Below are positions 21,139 to 32,009 of a stretch of DNA of 64,000 nt, in pieces (positions within the stretch are counted from its first letter, which is position 1; every line of letters starts with the position of its first letter). Source of the stretch: Pectobacterium brasiliense (GTDB taxonomy: Bacteria; Pseudomonadota; Gammaproteobacteria; Enterobacterales; Enterobacteriaceae); the NCBI RefSeq assembly GCF_013449685.1, contig NZ_JACDSF010000016.1, forward strand, positions 192,440-256,439, in the 5' to 3' direction. Below the pieces are notes generated by a model. The model was not told where the DNA came from, searched no databases, and worked only from the letters and a program-made list of their open reading frames with translations. Position numbers and translations under genes: made by a program.

Positions 21139-22612
21139 TTTGCGCGATTTACTTGCGCCGTGGGTGCAAGACACTCCGGCGCGCGCGCTGCGGGAAATGA
21201 CATTAGACAGCCGCGTTGCGGCTGCCGGGGATCTGTTTGTCGCGATTGTCGGGCACAAAGCAGATGGACGGCGCTATATTCCGCAGGCAATTGCGCAAGG
21301 TGTAGCAGCGATTGTTGCCGAAGCTGAAGGTGAGGCCGCTGATGGCACCGTTCGCGAAATGCACGGTGTGCCAGTGGTGTATCTCAGCAATCTGAACCAG
21401 CGACTGTCCGCACTGGCAGGCCGTTTTTATCAGCAGCCTGTGGAAAAGCTACAGCTGATTGGCGTAACGGGAACCAACGGAAAAACGACGACAACTCAGC
21501 TTCTGGCGCAGTGGAGTCAGGCATTAGGCGAAACGAGTGCCGTCATGGGTACCGTAGGCAATGGCCTATTAGGTCGAGCGATTCCGACAGAGAATACAAC
21601 AGGGTCTGCTGTCGATGTTCAGCAGGTGCTGAGCCAACTGGTCGATCAAGGTGCGACGTTCGCCGCCATGGAAGTGTCCTCCCACGGTCTGGTGCAGCAT
21701 CGTGTGGCTGCGTTGCCTTTCGCGGCGGCGGTATTCACTAACCTGAGTCGCGATCATCTTGATTACCATGGCGATATGGAAAGCTACGAAGCGGCCAAAT
21801 GGGCGCTGTTCTCCGAGCATCGTGTTGGGCAGATGATTATCAACGCGGATGACGATGTCGGACTACGCTGGTTGGCGAAGCTGCCGGATGCGGTTGCCGT
21901 TACTATGGAAAACAATTTGGTTCCCGACTGCCGTGGGCGCTGGTTGAAAGCGACACAGATTGATTATCACGATAACGGTGCCACGATTGCGTTTGATTCA
22001 AGCTGGGGGCATGGCGAAATTGAAAGCCGCCTGATGGGCGCGTTTAACGTCAGCAATATGCTGCTGGCGCTGGCAACGCTGCTGTCTCTGGGCTATCCGC
22101 TCGATAAATTGGTTATCGCGGGCTCTCAACTGCAACCCGTATGTGGTCGCATGGAAGTTTTCCATGCTGAAGCAAAACCAACGGTCGTTGTGGATTACGC
22201 CCACACGCCAGACGCGCTGGAAAAAGCGCTTGAAGCGGCACGTCTGCACTGTCAGGGGAAACTCTGGTGTGTGTTTGGCTGTGGTGGCGATCGTGATAAA
22301 GGTAAGCGCCCACTTATGGGCGGTATCGCAGAACAACTGGCTGACCGCGTTGTGGTTACCGATGATAACCCGCGCAGTGAAGAGCCTCAGGCCATTGTTG
22401 CCGATATTCTTTCCGGGCTGCTGGATGCCGGGCGCGTTCAGGTGATTCACGGGCGTGCTGAAGCGGTCACTAGCGCGATTATGCAGGCGCAGGAAAATGA
22501 CGTGGTGTTGGTTGCGGGTAAAGGGCACGAAGACTACCAACTGGTGGGCAATCAGCGTCTCGATTATTCCGATCGCATCACCGTTGCCCGCCTGCTGGGG
22601 GTAATTGCATGA
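21125..22612 (+). CDS. murE: UDP-MurNAc-L-Ala-D-Glu:meso-diaminopimelate ligase
   Basis: 495 residues from a GTG start inside the end of ftsI. An ATP-dependent Mur ligase that adds the third residue of the stem peptide. [17 protein letters not shown] is the ATP-binding loop (about residue 115), and DDNPRSEEP (about 415) is the DNPR signature for meso-diaminopimelate, as expected for a Gram-negative wall. It overlaps murF by 4 nt (ATGA). Confidence 0.98.
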   Translation: MADRNLRDLLAPWVQDTPARALREMTLDSRVAAAGDLFVAIVGHKADGRRYIPQAIAQGVAAIVAEAEGEAADGTVREMHGVPVVYLSNLNQRLSALAGRFYQQPVEKLQLIGVTGTNGKTTTTQLLAQWSQALGETSAVMGTVGNGLLGRAIPTENTTGSAVDVQQVLSQLVDQGATFAAMEVSSHGLVQHRVAALPFAAAVFTNLSRDHLDYHGDMESYEAAKWALFSEHRVGQMIINADDDVGLRWLAKLPDAVAVTMENNLVPDCRGRWLKATQIDYHDNGATIAFDSSWGHGEIESRLMGAFNVSNMLLALATLLSLGYPLDKLVIAGSQLQPVCGRMEVFHAEAKPTVVVDYAHTPDALEKALEAARLHCQGKLWCVFGCGGDRDKGKRPLMGGIAEQLADRVVVTDDNPRSEEPQAIVADILSGLLDAGRVQVIHGRAEAVTSAIMQAQENDVVLVAGKGHEDYQLVGNQRLDYSDRITVARLLGVIA

Positions 22613-23970
22613 TTCGCGTCTCCTTGCAGCAGCTTGCTACGGTGCTGAATGCGCAGCTGATTGGCGAAGATATTGATATTGAAGATGTTTCAACCGATAC
22701 GCGTAAGCTGGCGTCCGGCGGTTTGTTTATCGCGCTGAAAGGCGAGAAATTCGATGCACATGATTACGCTGCGGATGCAGTGAAAGGCGGTGCGGCGGCT
22801 CTGTTAGTCAGTAAGCACTTACCTATCAATGTGCCGCAGTTGCTGGTGAGCGATACGCGTCTGGCGCTGGGCCAATTGGGCGCCTGGGTTCGTCAGCAGT
22901 CAACGGCGCGTGTTGTCGCCCTGACAGGCTCTTCCGGCAAAACTTCAGTTAAAGAAATGACGGCGGCGATTCTGCGCCAGTGTGGTTCCGTGTTGTATAC
23001 CGCTGGTAACTTCAACAACGATATCGGTGTGCCGCTAACGCTGTTGCGTCTGACGGCGGAACACCAGTTCGCAGTGATTGAGCTGGGGGCAAATCACATT
23101 GGTGAGATTGCCTATACCACCGATCTAGTGCGGCCGGAAAGCGCGCTGGTCAACAATCTGGCTGCTGCGCATATGGAAGGGTTTGGTTCACTGGCCGGTG
23201 TGGCGCAGGCGAAAGGTGAGATATTTTCTGGTTTGCCAGCAGACGGCGTAGCGATCGTGAATGCGGACAGCAACGATTTCCCGCACTGGCAGGTCATGCT
23301 GAATCATAAAACCGTCTGGCGTTTCTCGCCGCAGGCTGCTGGCGACATTGATTTCTTTGCCAGCGATGTAGTCGTTTTAGCGCAAGGTACGCGTTTTACG
23401 CTGCACACGCCATTTGGCGAAATTCAAGTTCTGCTGCCTTTACCTGGTCGTCATAACATCTCTAATGCACTGGCAGCGGCTTCGCTGGCGATGTCCGTCG
23501 GCGCGACACTGGAAGCCGTTAAAGCCGGATTATCTCAGCTTCAGGCGGTTCCGGGGCGGCTGTTCCCGATTGCTTTGTCTGAAGGCACGCTGCTGCTGGA
23601 TGACAGCTACAACGCGAATGTCGGCTCAATGACGGCGGCGGCACAAGTGCTGGCAGAGATGCCGGGCTACCGTGTGATGGTTGTTGGTGATATGGGCGAG
23701 TTGGGGAATGAAGCCCCTGAATGCCATCGTCAAGTGGGCGAAGCGGCGCGTGCTGCGGGCATCGATCGCGTATTGAGTGTAGGAACGTTGAGTGAATTGA
23801 TCGGCACTGCCAGTGGCAATGGTGAGCATTTTCAGGATAAAGCCGCGCTGGTTTCACGTTTGAAGGTGCTGATGTCAGAACATAACGTCATCAGCGTATT
23901 GGTCAAAGGCTCACGCAGTGCTGCGATGGAGCAGGTTGTACATGCATTACAGGAGAATGCGCAATGTTAG
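22609..23970 (+). CDS. murF: UDP-MurNAc-tripeptide:D-Ala-D-Ala ligase
   Basis: 453 residues. Adds D-Ala-D-Ala to complete the UDP-MurNAc pentapeptide. The ATP loop [14 protein letters not shown] lies near residue 105, the central Mur-ligase motif [12 protein letters not shown] near 158, and the C-terminal domain follows from [14 protein letters not shown]. Start and stop overlap murE (4 nt) and mraY (7 nt). Confidence 0.98.
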   Translation: MIRVSLQQLATVLNAQLIGEDIDIEDVSTDTRKLASGGLFIALKGEKFDAHDYAADAVKGGAAALLVSKHLPINVPQLLVSDTRLALGQLGAWVRQQSTARVVALTGSSGKTSVKEMTAAILRQCGSVLYTAGNFNNDIGVPLTLLRLTAEHQFAVIELGANHIGEIAYTTDLVRPESALVNNLAAAHMEGFGSLAGVAQAKGEIFSGLPADGVAIVNADSNDFPHWQVMLNHKTVWRFSPQAAGDIDFFASDVVVLAQGTRFTLHTPFGEIQVLLPLPGRHNISNALAAASLAMSVGATLEAVKAGLSQLQAVPGRLFPIALSEGTLLLDDSYNANVGSMTAAAQVLAEMPGYRVMVVGDMGELGNEAPECHRQVGEAARAAGIDRVLSVGTLSELIGTASGNGEHFQDKAALVSRLKVLMSEHNVISVLVKGSRSAAMEQVVHALQENAQC

Positions 23971-25046
23971 TATGGCTGGCCGAACATTTGGCCAAAATTT
24001 ATACCGGCTTTAACGTCTTTTCTTATTTGACGTTCCGCGCCATTGTCAGCCTGCTGACCGCACTGGTTATTTCCTTATGGATGGGGCCGCATATGATTGC
24101 CTGGCTGCAGCGTTTGCAGATTGGGCAGGTGGTGCGTAACGAAGGGCCGGAATCACATTTCAGTAAGCGCGGAACCCCGACAATGGGGGGCGTGATGATC
24201 CTAGTGGCGATTATCGTTTCCGTTTTGATGTGGGCGAATCTGTCTAACCCGTATGTCTGGTGTGTACTGCTGGTGTTAGCGGGCTACGGTGCGGTCGGCT
24301 TTGTTGATGACTACCGCAAAGTGGTCCGTAAGGATACCAAGGGGCTGATTGCCCGCTGGAAATATTTCTGGCAGTCGGTGATTGCGCTCGTGGTGGCTTT
24401 CACCATGTATTCCATTGGTAAAGATACGCCAGCCACGCAGTTGGTTGTGCCGTTTTTCAAAGACGTAATGCCGCAACTGGGCCTGCTCTATATTGCGCTT
24501 GCCTACTTTGTGATTGTCGGCACCAGTAATGCCGTCAACCTGACTGATGGTTTGGATGGCTTGGCAATCATGCCGACTGTGTTTGTTGCGGCAGGTTTTG
24601 CACTGGTGGCATGGGCAACAGGGAACATGAACTTTGCTGGTTACCTGCACATTCCGTATATCCGTCATGCCAGTGAACTGGTGATCGTCTGCACCGCGAT
24701 TGTGGGCGCAGGGCTTGGGTTCCTGTGGTTTAACACCTATCCGGCGCAGGTCTTCATGGGGGACGTAGGTTCTCTGGCGCTGGGCGGCGCGCTGGGGACT
24801 ATTGCGGTCCTGCTGCGTCAGGAGTTTTTGTTAGTAATTATGGGCGGTGTCTTCGTGGTCGAAACGCTGTCGGTGATTTTGCAAGTCGGATCCTTTAAGT
24901 TGCGCGGGCAGCGGATTTTCCGCATGGCGCCTATTCATCACCATTATGAACTTAAGGGCTGGCCGGAACCGCGCGTGATTGTGCGCTTCTGGATTATTTC
25001 GTTGATGCTGGTGCTGATTGGCCTGGCAACGCTGAAGGTACGGTAA
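23964..25046 (+). CDS. mraY: Phospho-MurNAc-pentapeptide translocase MraY
   Basis: 360 residues with ten predicted TM helices. It transfers phospho-MurNAc-pentapeptide to undecaprenyl phosphate, forming lipid I on the inner membrane. Seen: the [11 protein letters not shown] loop, the GFVDDYRKV Asp-Asp pair, [13 protein letters not shown], and the [14 protein letters not shown] histidine loop near the C terminus. The start lies inside murF, and murD follows 3 nt later. Confidence 0.98.
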   Translation: MLVWLAEHLAKIYTGFNVFSYLTFRAIVSLLTALVISLWMGPHMIAWLQRLQIGQVVRNEGPESHFSKRGTPTMGGVMILVAIIVSVLMWANLSNPYVWCVLLVLAGYGAVGFVDDYRKVVRKDTKGLIARWKYFWQSVIALVVAFTMYSIGKDTPATQLVVPFFKDVMPQLGLLYIALAYFVIVGTSNAVNLTDGLDGLAIMPTVFVAAGFALVAWATGNMNFAGYLHIPYIRHASELVIVCTAIVGAGLGFLWFNTYPAQVFMGDVGSLALGGALGTIAVLLRQEFLLVIMGGVFVVETLSVILQVGSFKLRGQRIFRMAPIHHHYELKGWPEPRVIVRFWIISLMLVLIGLATLKVR

Positions 25047-25049
25047 GAC

Positions 25050-26366
25050 ATGGTGGACTATCAGGGTAAAAAAGTCGTCATTATCGGGTTGGGTCTGACC
25101 GGGCTCTCCTGTGTTGATTTCTTTCTCGCGCGCGATGTCGTACCGCGTGTGGTGGATACCCGTATCAGTCCGCCAGGTCTGGATACGCTGCCGGAGCAGG
25201 TAGAACGACACCTCGGTAGCCTGAATGAAGACTGGCTGATGAGTGCAGATTTGATCGTCGCCAGTCCTAGTGTTGCGTTGGCGACGCCGATTCTGTGTGA
25301 CGCCGCTGACGCTGGCATCGAGATTGTTGGCGATATCGAACTGTTCTGTCGTGAAGCGCAAGCCCCGATTGTGGCGATTACCGGTTCTAACGGTAAAAGC
25401 ACGGTGACGACGCTGGTCGGCGAAATGGCGCGTGCTGCAGGCTGGCAGGTGGGTGTGGGGGGCAACATCGGCCTACCTGCACTGCAACTGCTTGAACAGC
25501 CTGCTCAGCTGTATGTGCTGGAGTTGTCGAGTTTCCAGTTGGAAACGACGAGTAGCCTGCACGCCGCTGCGGCGACCATTCTGAATGTGACGGAAGATCA
25601 CACCAACCGTTACCCGTTTGGTCTACAGCAGTACCGAGCGGCGAAATTGCGTATTTATGAACACGCGGATTTGTGTGTTGTGAATGCTGATGATGCGCTG
25701 ACCATGCCGGTTCGTGGCGCAGATGCACGCTGCCGCAGTTTTGGCGTCGATGTTGGCGATTACCACCTTAACCGTCAGCAGGGAGAAACCTGGCTGCGGG
25801 TGGACGGCGAACGTGTACTCAATACCCGTGAAATCAAGCTGGTTGGGCAGCACAATTATACGAATGCATTGGCAGCGCTGGCGCTGGCTGATGCAGTGAA
25901 GATTCCACGTGCGTCTGCGTTGACGGCGTTGACGTCATTTACCGGATTGCCTCATCGCTTTCAAAGTGCTGTCGAGCGTAATGGCGTGCGGTGGATCAAT
26001 GATTCTAAAGCCACCAATGTGGGCAGCACCGAGGCCGCATTGAGCGGTTTGGCGGTAGAAGGCACGTTGCACCTGTTGTTAGGCGGTGACGGTAAATCTG
26101 CCGATTTCTCGCCGCTGGTGCCGTATTTGCAGGGCGAGCACATTCATTTGTACTGCTTCGGTCAGGATGGGCAACAACTGGCTGCGCTGCGCCCAGAAAT
26201 TGCCGAGCAGACAGAAACGATGGAACAGGCAATGCGTATCATCGCCGAACGCGTTAAGCCGGGCGATATGGTGCTGCTGTCGCCAGCCTGCGCAAGCCTG
26301 GATCAGTTTCGCAGTTTTGAACAGCGAGGCGATGAATTCGCTCGTCTGGCGGAGGAGTTAGGCTGA
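25050..26366 (+). CDS. murD: UDP-MurNAc-L-Ala:D-Glu ligase
   Basis: 438 residues. Adds D-glutamate to UDP-MurNAc-L-alanine. Seen: the N-terminal Rossmann-like [19 protein letters not shown] loop [18 protein letters not shown] (about residue 110), and [17 protein letters not shown] with the catalytic Lys region of the C-terminal domain. Its TGA overlaps the ftsW ATG by one base (TGATG). Confidence 0.98.
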   Translation: MVDYQGKKVVIIGLGLTGLSCVDFFLARDVVPRVVDTRISPPGLDTLPEQVERHLGSLNEDWLMSADLIVASPSVALATPILCDAADAGIEIVGDIELFCREAQAPIVAITGSNGKSTVTTLVGEMARAAGWQVGVGGNIGLPALQLLEQPAQLYVLELSSFQLETTSSLHAAAATILNVTEDHTNRYPFGLQQYRAAKLRIYEHADLCVVNADDALTMPVRGADARCRSFGVDVGDYHLNRQQGETWLRVDGERVLNTREIKLVGQHNYTNALAALALADAVKIPRASALTALTSFTGLPHRFQSAVERNGVRWINDSKATNVGSTEAALSGLAVEGTLHLLLGGDGKSADFSPLVPYLQGEHIHLYCFGQDGQQLAALRPEIAEQTETMEQAMRIIAERVKPGDMVLLSPACASLDQFRSFEQRGDEFARLAEELG

Positions 26367-27568
26367 TGCGGTTCTTCGGTCTGGCGTTTATCGAGCGCAT
26401 CAAGAGCTGGGTTATGGGAACGCGCGAAAGCGATACGCTCAGCGTTGTTCTGTACGACAGAACGCTGGTGTGGTTGACGCTTGGGCTGGCCGTGATTGGT
26501 TTTGTGATGGTGACGTCGGCTTCTATGCCTGTTGGGCAGCGCCTAGCCAGCGACCCATTCCTGTTCGCGAAACGTGATGCGATTTATATCGGGTTGGCAT
26601 TTGGCTTGTCGTTAATCACGCTGCGTGTGCCGATGGAGATATGGCAACGTTACAGCACGGTACTGCTACTCCTCGCTATGGTTATGTTGCTGGTGGTGCT
26701 CGCGGTGGGAAGCTCGGTCAACGGTGCATCACGCTGGATTTCGCTGGGGCCATTGCGTATTCAGCCTGCGGAATTATCCAAGCTGGCGTTATTTTGCTAC
26801 CTGTCCAGCTACATGGTGCGCAAAGTTGAAGAAGTGCGAAATAACTTCTGGGGCTTTTGTAAACCAATGGGCGTGATGGTGGTGTTGGCGGTGTTGCTGC
26901 TGGCACAGCCTGACCTCGGTACCGTGGTGGTACTGTTTATTACGACGCTGGCGATGCTGTTTCTGGCTGGCGCCAAGATGTGGCAGTTTCTGGCAATCAT
27001 CGGCTGTGGCGTGTTTGCCGTTGGCCTGCTGATTGTCGCTGAGCCTTACCGTATGCGCCGTGTGACGTCTTTCTGGAATCCATGGGATGATCCGTTTGGC
27101 AGCGGCTACCAGTTAACGCAGTCCCTGATGGCATTTGGGCGCGGTGAATTCTGGGGGCAAGGGCTGGGGAATTCAGTACAGAAACTGGAATATTTGCCGG
27201 AAGCACATACCGATTTCATTTTCTCTATTTTAGGTGAGGAACTTGGCTATATCGGTGTGGTTTTAGCATTGTTAATGATATTCTTCGTCGCTTTTCGCGC
27301 GATGTCTATCGGGAAGCGGGCGCTGGAGATCGATCAGCGTTTTTCGGGCTTTCTGGCGTGTTCCATCGGTATCTGGTTCAGCTTTCAGACGCTGGTGAAC
27401 GTAGGCGCGGCGGCGGGGATGCTACCGACAAAAGGGCTGACGTTGCCGCTGATCAGTTATGGCGGTTCCAGTTTGTTGATTATGTCGACGGCGATAGTGT
27501 TGCTGTTACGCATTGATTTTGAAACGCGTCTGACGAAAGCGCAGGCGTTTACGAGAGGTGCCCGATGA
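26366..27568 (+). CDS. ftsW: SEDS peptidoglycan polymerase FtsW
   Basis: 400 residues with ten predicted TM helices. The septal glycan-chain polymerase partnered with FtsI. Seen: the [20 protein letters not shown] signature, the periplasmic [16 protein letters not shown] loop and [18 protein letters not shown] near the C terminus. It overlaps murG by 4 nt. Confidence 0.98.
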   Translation: MRFFGLAFIERIKSWVMGTRESDTLSVVLYDRTLVWLTLGLAVIGFVMVTSASMPVGQRLASDPFLFAKRDAIYIGLAFGLSLITLRVPMEIWQRYSTVLLLLAMVMLLVVLAVGSSVNGASRWISLGPLRIQPAELSKLALFCYLSSYMVRKVEEVRNNFWGFCKPMGVMVVLAVLLLAQPDLGTVVVLFITTLAMLFLAGAKMWQFLAIIGCGVFAVGLLIVAEPYRMRRVTSFWNPWDDPFGSGYQLTQSLMAFGRGEFWGQGLGNSVQKLEYLPEAHTDFIFSILGEELGYIGVVLALLMIFFVAFRAMSIGKRALEIDQRFSGFLACSIGIWFSFQTLVNVGAAAGMLPTKGLTLPLISYGGSSLLIMSTAIVLLLRIDFETRLTKAQAFTRGAR

Positions 27569-28656
27569 GTGGCGAAGGCAAGCGTTTGATGGTGATGGCT
27601 GGCGGTACGGGTGGGCATGTCTTCCCCGGACTTGCTGTTGCACATCACCTGATGGCGCAGGGCTGGCAGGTTCGCTGGTTAGGTACAGCGGATCGTATGG
27701 AAGCCGATTTGGTGCCTAAGCATGGTATCGAAATTGATTTTATCCGCATTTCTGGCCTGCGTGGTAAAGGCATTCGGGCGCAGTTAAGCGCGCCGATTCG
27801 TATTTTTCAGGCCGTGCGTCAGGCTCGCGCGATTATGCGCCGTTACCAGCCTGATGTGGTGCTGGGGATGGGGGGTTACGTTTCCGGCCCCGGTGGCTTG
27901 GCTGCCTGGCTGTGCGGCATTCCAGTCGTCCTACATGAGCAGAACGGTATTGCAGGGTTGACCAATCGCTGGTTATCCCATATCGCCAAAAAGGTATTGC
28001 AGGCATTTCCGGGCGCGTTTCCTAAAGCAGATGTTGTGGGGAACCCGGTCAGAACCGATGTGCTGGCATTGCCTGCGCCGGAAACACGATTAGCCGATCG
28101 CTCAGGCCCTGTGAGGGTGCTGGTTGTTGGTGGTAGTCAGGGCGCAAGAGTGCTGAATCAAACGCTACCCGGCGTGGCAGCCCAGATGGGCGAACGCGTG
28201 ACAATTTGGCATCAGGTGGGTAAAGGGGCGTTATCAACCGTTCAACAGGCCTATCAGGATGTTGGGCAGACGCAGCACAATATTACCGAATTTATTGATG
28301 ACATGGCGGCAGCTTACGCCTGGGCGGATGTGGTGGTGTGCCGTTCCGGCGCATTGACCGTCAGTGAAATTGCGGCGGCTGGGTTACCGGCGCTGTTTGT
28401 CCCGTTCCAGCATAAAGATCGGCAGCAGTACTGGAATGCGCTGCCGTTGGAAAAGGCAGGCGCGGCAAAAATTATTGAGCAGCCACAATTCAGCGTGGCG
28501 GCGGTTAGCGAGGTGCTGTCCGGTTGGGATCGCGCAACCTTGCTGGCGATGGCGCAAAAAGCCCGCGCAGTGGCGATTCCAGATGCAACCGAACGGGTTG
28601 CGGCGGAAGTCAGTGCAGCGGCAGGCAGTCGGGCTACAGATGTGGCTCATGGTTAA
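27565..28656 (+). CDS. murG: Lipid II synthase MurG (GlcNAc transferase)
   Basis: 363 residues. A GT-B glycosyltransferase on the inner face of the membrane that adds GlcNAc to lipid I, giving lipid II. Seen: [16 protein letters not shown] at the N terminus, [29 protein letters not shown], the [10 protein letters not shown] motif of the C-terminal domain and [19 protein letters not shown]. Confidence 0.98.
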   Translation: MSGEGKRLMVMAGGTGGHVFPGLAVAHHLMAQGWQVRWLGTADRMEADLVPKHGIEIDFIRISGLRGKGIRAQLSAPIRIFQAVRQARAIMRRYQPDVVLGMGGYVSGPGGLAAWLCGIPVVLHEQNGIAGLTNRWLSHIAKKVLQAFPGAFPKADVVGNPVRTDVLALPAPETRLADRSGPVRVLVVGGSQGARVLNQTLPGVAAQMGERVTIWHQVGKGALSTVQQAYQDVGQTQHNITEFIDDMAAAYAWADVVVCRSGALTVSEIAAAGLPALFVPFQHKDRQQYWNALPLEKAGAAKIIEQPQFSVAAVSEVLSGWDRATLLAMAQKARAVAIPDATERVAAEVSAAAGSRATDVAHG

Positions 28657-28666
28657 TTAATACAAC

Positions 28667-28707
28667 GTTGTCGGGTAGAAGACTGCCCGGCGACGCTACA
28701 AGGTAGC
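28667..28707 (+). other. Two tandem RNA hairpins between murG and murC
   Basis: GTTGTCGGGTAG (28667-28678) pairs with CTGCCCGGCGAC (28683-28694) over 12 positions around loop AAGA. All departures from Watson-Crick pairing are G-U in the RNA. Right after it, GCTAC/GTAGC (28695-28707) forms a 5-bp stem with loop AAG. Together they fill most of the 62-nt gap before the murC GTG. No T run follows, so it is not a standard terminator. It may be a processing or stability element. Confidence 0.55.
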
Positions 28708-28718
28708 GATAGAATAAA

Positions 28719-30179
28719 GTGAATACTCAACAACTGGCGAAACTACGTTCAATCGTTCCCGAGATGCATCGCGTCCGGCACATACACTTTGTCGGCATCG
28801 GCGGTGCTGGCATGGGTGGTATCGCCGAAGTGTTGGCCAATGAAGGTTATGAAATTAGCGGTTCCGATCTGGCTCCAAATGCGGTAACGCAGCAGTTGAC
28901 TGAACTTGGCGCGCAGATTTACTTCCACCACCGTGCGGAGAACGTTCTGAACGCCAGCGTGGTGGTGGTGTCGAGTGCGATTACTGCGGATAACCCTGAG
29001 ATTGTCGCCGCCCATGACGCACGTATTCCGGTGATCCGTCGTGCCGAGATGTTGGCGGAACTGATGCGTTTTCGTCACGGTATTGCGATTGCGGGCACGC
29101 ACGGTAAGACGACGACAACGGCGATGGTTACCAGTATTTATGCGGAAGCGGGATTAGATCCGACGTTTGTAAATGGTGGATTGGTGAAGGCGGCGGGAAC
29201 GCATGCGCGTTTGGGCTCAAGCCGCTACCTGATTGCGGAAGCCGATGAAAGCGATGCATCTTTCCTGCATTTGCAGCCGATGGTAGCGATTGTGACCAAC
29301 ATTGAAGCCGACCATATGGACACGTATCAGGGCGATTTTGAGAACCTGAAGCAGACGTTCATCAATTTCCTGCACAACCTGCCGTTTTACGGGCAAGCGG
29401 TGATGTGTATTGATGATGCGGTAATCCGTGAGCTGCTGCCGCGCGTGGGTCGTCATATCACCACGTATGGTTTTAGCGACGATGCTGATGTACGTATTTC
29501 AGGGTATCACCAGACTGGCGCGCAAGGGCACTTTACGCTGGAGCGGAAAGATAAACCGCTGCTCACTGTCACGCTGAATGCGCCGGGGCGTCACAATGCG
29601 CTCAACGCTGCGGCGGCGGTTGCTGTGGCGACCGATGAAGGGATTGATGACGAGGCGATTCTGCGTGCGCTTGAGCGTTTTCAGGGTACCGGTCGTCGCT
29701 TTGATTTTCTCGGTGAATATCCGCTTGAGCTGGTGAATGGTCAAAGCGGTACGGCGATGTTGGTGGATGATTACGGTCACCATCCGACGGAAGTCGATGC
29801 CACGATTAAAGCCGCCCGCGCCGGATGGCCAGATAAGCGATTGGTCATGATTTTTCAGCCGCATCGCTATACGCGAACCCGCGATTTGTATGACGATTTC
29901 GCACACGTGCTATCGCAGGTTGACGTGCTGCTGATGCTGGATGTGTATTCCGCTGGAGAGTCGCCGATTCCGGGGGCGGACAGCCGTTCGCTGTGCCGTA
30001 CGATTCGCGGAAGAGGTAAGATTGATCCGATTCTGGTGACGGATGTGGATACTTTACCGGAACTGTTGTCACAGGCGCTACGAGGTGAAGACCTGATTTT
30101 GGTTCAGGGCGCCGGCAACATCGGTAAATTGGCGCGTAAACTGGCTGATTCCAGATTACAGCCACAGATGAGTGAATGA
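28719..30179 (+). CDS. murC: UDP-MurNAc:L-alanine ligase
   Basis: 486 residues from a GTG start; a shortish AGATAGAATAAA leader precedes it. Adds L-alanine to UDP-MurNAc, the first stem-peptide step. Seen: [16 protein letters not shown] at the N terminus, ATP loop [14 protein letters not shown] (about residue 125), [10 protein letters not shown], and [16 protein letters not shown] in the C-terminal domain. It is the only dcw gene start here preceded by a sizeable structured gap. Confidence 0.98.
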   Translation: MNTQQLAKLRSIVPEMHRVRHIHFVGIGGAGMGGIAEVLANEGYEISGSDLAPNAVTQQLTELGAQIYFHHRAENVLNASVVVVSSAITADNPEIVAAHDARIPVIRRAEMLAELMRFRHGIAIAGTHGKTTTTAMVTSIYAEAGLDPTFVNGGLVKAAGTHARLGSSRYLIAEADESDASFLHLQPMVAIVTNIEADHMDTYQGDFENLKQTFINFLHNLPFYGQAVMCIDDAVIRELLPRVGRHITTYGFSDDADVRISGYHQTGAQGHFTLERKDKPLLTVTLNAPGRHNALNAAAAVAVATDEGIDDEAILRALERFQGTGRRFDFLGEYPLELVNGQSGTAMLVDDYGHHPTEVDATIKAARAGWPDKRLVMIFQPHRYTRTRDLYDDFAHVLSQVDVLLMLDVYSAGESPIPGADSRSLCRTIRGRGKIDPILVTDVDTLPELLSQALRGEDLILVQGAGNIGKLARKLADSRLQPQMSE

Positions 30180-30187
30180 GGAACATC

Positions 30188-31108
30188 ATGACGGAGAAAG
30201 TTGCTGTATTGCTTGGTGGAACCTCTGCCGAACGTGAAGTGTCGTTACTTTCCGGTCAGGCGGTTTTGGCTGGCCTGAAAGAAGCGGGTATCAACGCGCA
30301 TGCGGTTGATACCCGTGACGTCTCTGTGACGACGTTAAAGGAACAAGGCTTTACCAAGGTTTTCATCGCCTTACATGGTCGTGGTGGTGAAGATGGTACA
30401 TTGCAGGGCGTTCTGGAGTTTCTGGGGCTGCCTTATACTGGTAGCGGCGTCATGGCATCTGCACTGACGATGGATAAACTCCGCACCAAACAGGTGTGGC
30501 AAGCGGTGGGATTACCGGTGTCGCCATACGTGGCGCTGGATCGTCGCCAATATTCAGAAACGGCGGCAAACGCGTTGCTGGCGAAATTTACTCATCTCGG
30601 ATTGCCGCTGATCGTCAAGCCAAGCCGTGAAGGTTCCAGCGTGGGGATGAGCAAAGTGAATATGCTGAGCGAACTGCCTGAGGCACTGGAAGAAGCATTC
30701 CGTCACGATGACGATATTCTGATCGAGAAGTGGCTGAGCGGCCCAGAGTATACGGTGGCTATCCTGGGTGATGACGTGTTGCCTTCTATTCGTATTCAGC
30801 CTGCGGGTACGTTTTACGATTATGAAGCGAAGTATTTATCGGATGATACGCAGTATTTCTGTCCGAGTGGTTTACCGGACGATCAAGAGCAGGCGCTAGC
30901 TGGATTGGCGAGGGCGGCTTATCGTGCGGTGGGCTGTAGCGGATGGGGACGCGTCGATTTTATGCTGGATAGCGACGGTGCCTTCTATCTGCTTGAAGTG
31001 AATACGTCTCCGGGGATGACGAGCCACAGTCTGGTTCCTATGGCAGCGCGCCAACGTGGGCTGACTTTTTCGCAACTGGTCGTGAAAATTTTAGAGCTCG
31101 CTGGCTGA
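30188..31108 (+). CDS. ddlB: D-alanine:D-alanine ligase B
   Basis: 306 residues from ATG 30188, with GAGGAA upstream; this start matches E. coli DdlB ([18 protein letters not shown]). An ATP-grasp enzyme making D-Ala-D-Ala for MurF. Seen: [39 protein letters not shown] and [20 protein letters not shown] start four codons earlier overlaps murC and is less likely. ftsQ follows after 1 nt. Confidence 0.98.
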   Translation: MTEKVAVLLGGTSAEREVSLLSGQAVLAGLKEAGINAHAVDTRDVSVTTLKEQGFTKVFIALHGRGGEDGTLQGVLEFLGLPYTGSGVMASALTMDKLRTKQVWQAVGLPVSPYVALDRRQYSETAANALLAKFTHLGLPLIVKPSREGSSVGMSKVNMLSELPEALEEAFRHDDDILIEKWLSGPEYTVAILGDDVLPSIRIQPAGTFYDYEAKYLSDDTQYFCPSGLPDDQEQALAGLARAAYRAVGCSGWGRVDFMLDSDGAFYLLEVNTSPGMTSHSLVPMAARQRGLTFSQLVVKILELAG

Positions 31109-31109
31109 T

Positions 31110-31952
31110 ATGTCGCAGGCAGCGCTGAATACACGCGGACGAGAGCCTGAAACCAAAGGAACACGTCGCAGTAATGGAGGCCAATTGGCAGGGATGGTTT
31201 TCCTGCTGATGGTGATAGGGACGATCGTCTGGGGAAGCTGGATGGTTGTGGGGTGGATGAAAGATGCCAGCCGCTTACCGCTCTCCCGCATGGCAGTGAC
31301 AGGCGAAAGGCAGTACACCACCAACGACGATATCCGTCAGGCTATTTTGTCGTTGGGGTCGCCGGGAACGTTCATGACACAGGATGTGAACGTGATCCAG
31401 CAGCAGATCGAGCGTCTGTCGTGGATAAAACAGGCTAGCGTGCGCAAGCAATGGCCTGACGAATTAAAGATTCATCTGGTTGAATATGTTCCGGTAGCGC
31501 GTTGGAATGATCAGCTAATGGTTGATGCAGAAGGAAATTCGTTCAGTGTACCCGCCGAACGTATTGGCAATCGTAAGATGCCGCTGCTGTATGGCCCAGA
31601 AGGCAGTGAAGCAGAAGTGCTGGAAGGCTATCGCACAATGAATCAGACGCTGGCCGCTGAGAAGTTTACGTTAAAAATGGTGGCGATGAGTGCGCGGCAT
31701 TCGTGGCAACTAGGATTAGACGATGATACTCGTCTCGAATTGGGGCGGGACGATAGGGCAAAACGTCTGCAACGCTTTATCGAGCTGTATCCGCTGTTGC
31801 AGCGGCAGGCTCAGAGCGAAAACAAACGTATTAGCCATGTGGATTTGCGGTATGACAGTGGGGCCGCGATAGGTTGGGCTCCAGCTTTGCTTGATCAGCA
31901 ACAAGGTGATCAACAACAACACGGTGATCGGCAACGAGTTGGTCAGCACTAA
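31110..31952 (+). CDS. ftsQ: Cell division protein FtsQ, shortened C-terminal tail
   Basis: 280 residues. A bitopic inner-membrane protein with a cytoplasmic end, one TM helix (about 30-52, [20 protein letters not shown]), then a periplasmic POTRA domain ([20 protein letters not shown]) and beta domain. It bridges early and late divisome proteins through FtsBL. The tail after [11 protein letters not shown] is Gln-rich low-complexity sequence ending QRVGQH. The gene stops 53 nt before ftsA, while the old frame continues to the ftsA start (see the next entry). The length is still normal for the family, so the protein is probably functional. Confidence 0.96.
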   Translation: MSQAALNTRGREPETKGTRRSNGGQLAGMVFLLMVIGTIVWGSWMVVGWMKDASRLPLSRMAVTGERQYTTNDDIRQAILSLGSPGTFMTQDVNVIQQQIERLSWIKQASVRKQWPDELKIHLVEYVPVARWNDQLMVDAEGNSFSVPAERIGNRKMPLLYGPEGSEAEVLEGYRTMNQTLAAEKFTLKMVAMSARHSWQLGLDDDTRLELGRDDRAKRLQRFIELYPLLQRQAQSENKRISHVDLRYDSGAAIGWAPALLDQQQGDQQQHGDRQRVGQH

Positions 31953-32009
31953 GACATTGATCAGCAACAGAACAGTAACCAGAAATAGGCACAGGCTAAA
32001 CAACAATGA
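31953..32009 (+). pseudogene. Lost end of the ftsQ reading frame
   Basis: Past the TAA at 31950-31952 the ftsQ frame continues as DIDQQQNSNQK, then a TAG (31986-31988), then AQAKQQ and a TGA (32007-32009). That TGA overlaps the ftsA ATG at 32006 as ATGA, the ftsQ-ftsA overlap seen in E. coli, and AQAKQQ closely resembles the E. coli FtsQ end. Both internal stops are one C-to-T change from Gln codons (CAA, CAG) in a Gln-rich tail. This is best read as a tail cut off by two nonsense changes. Confidence 0.75.
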
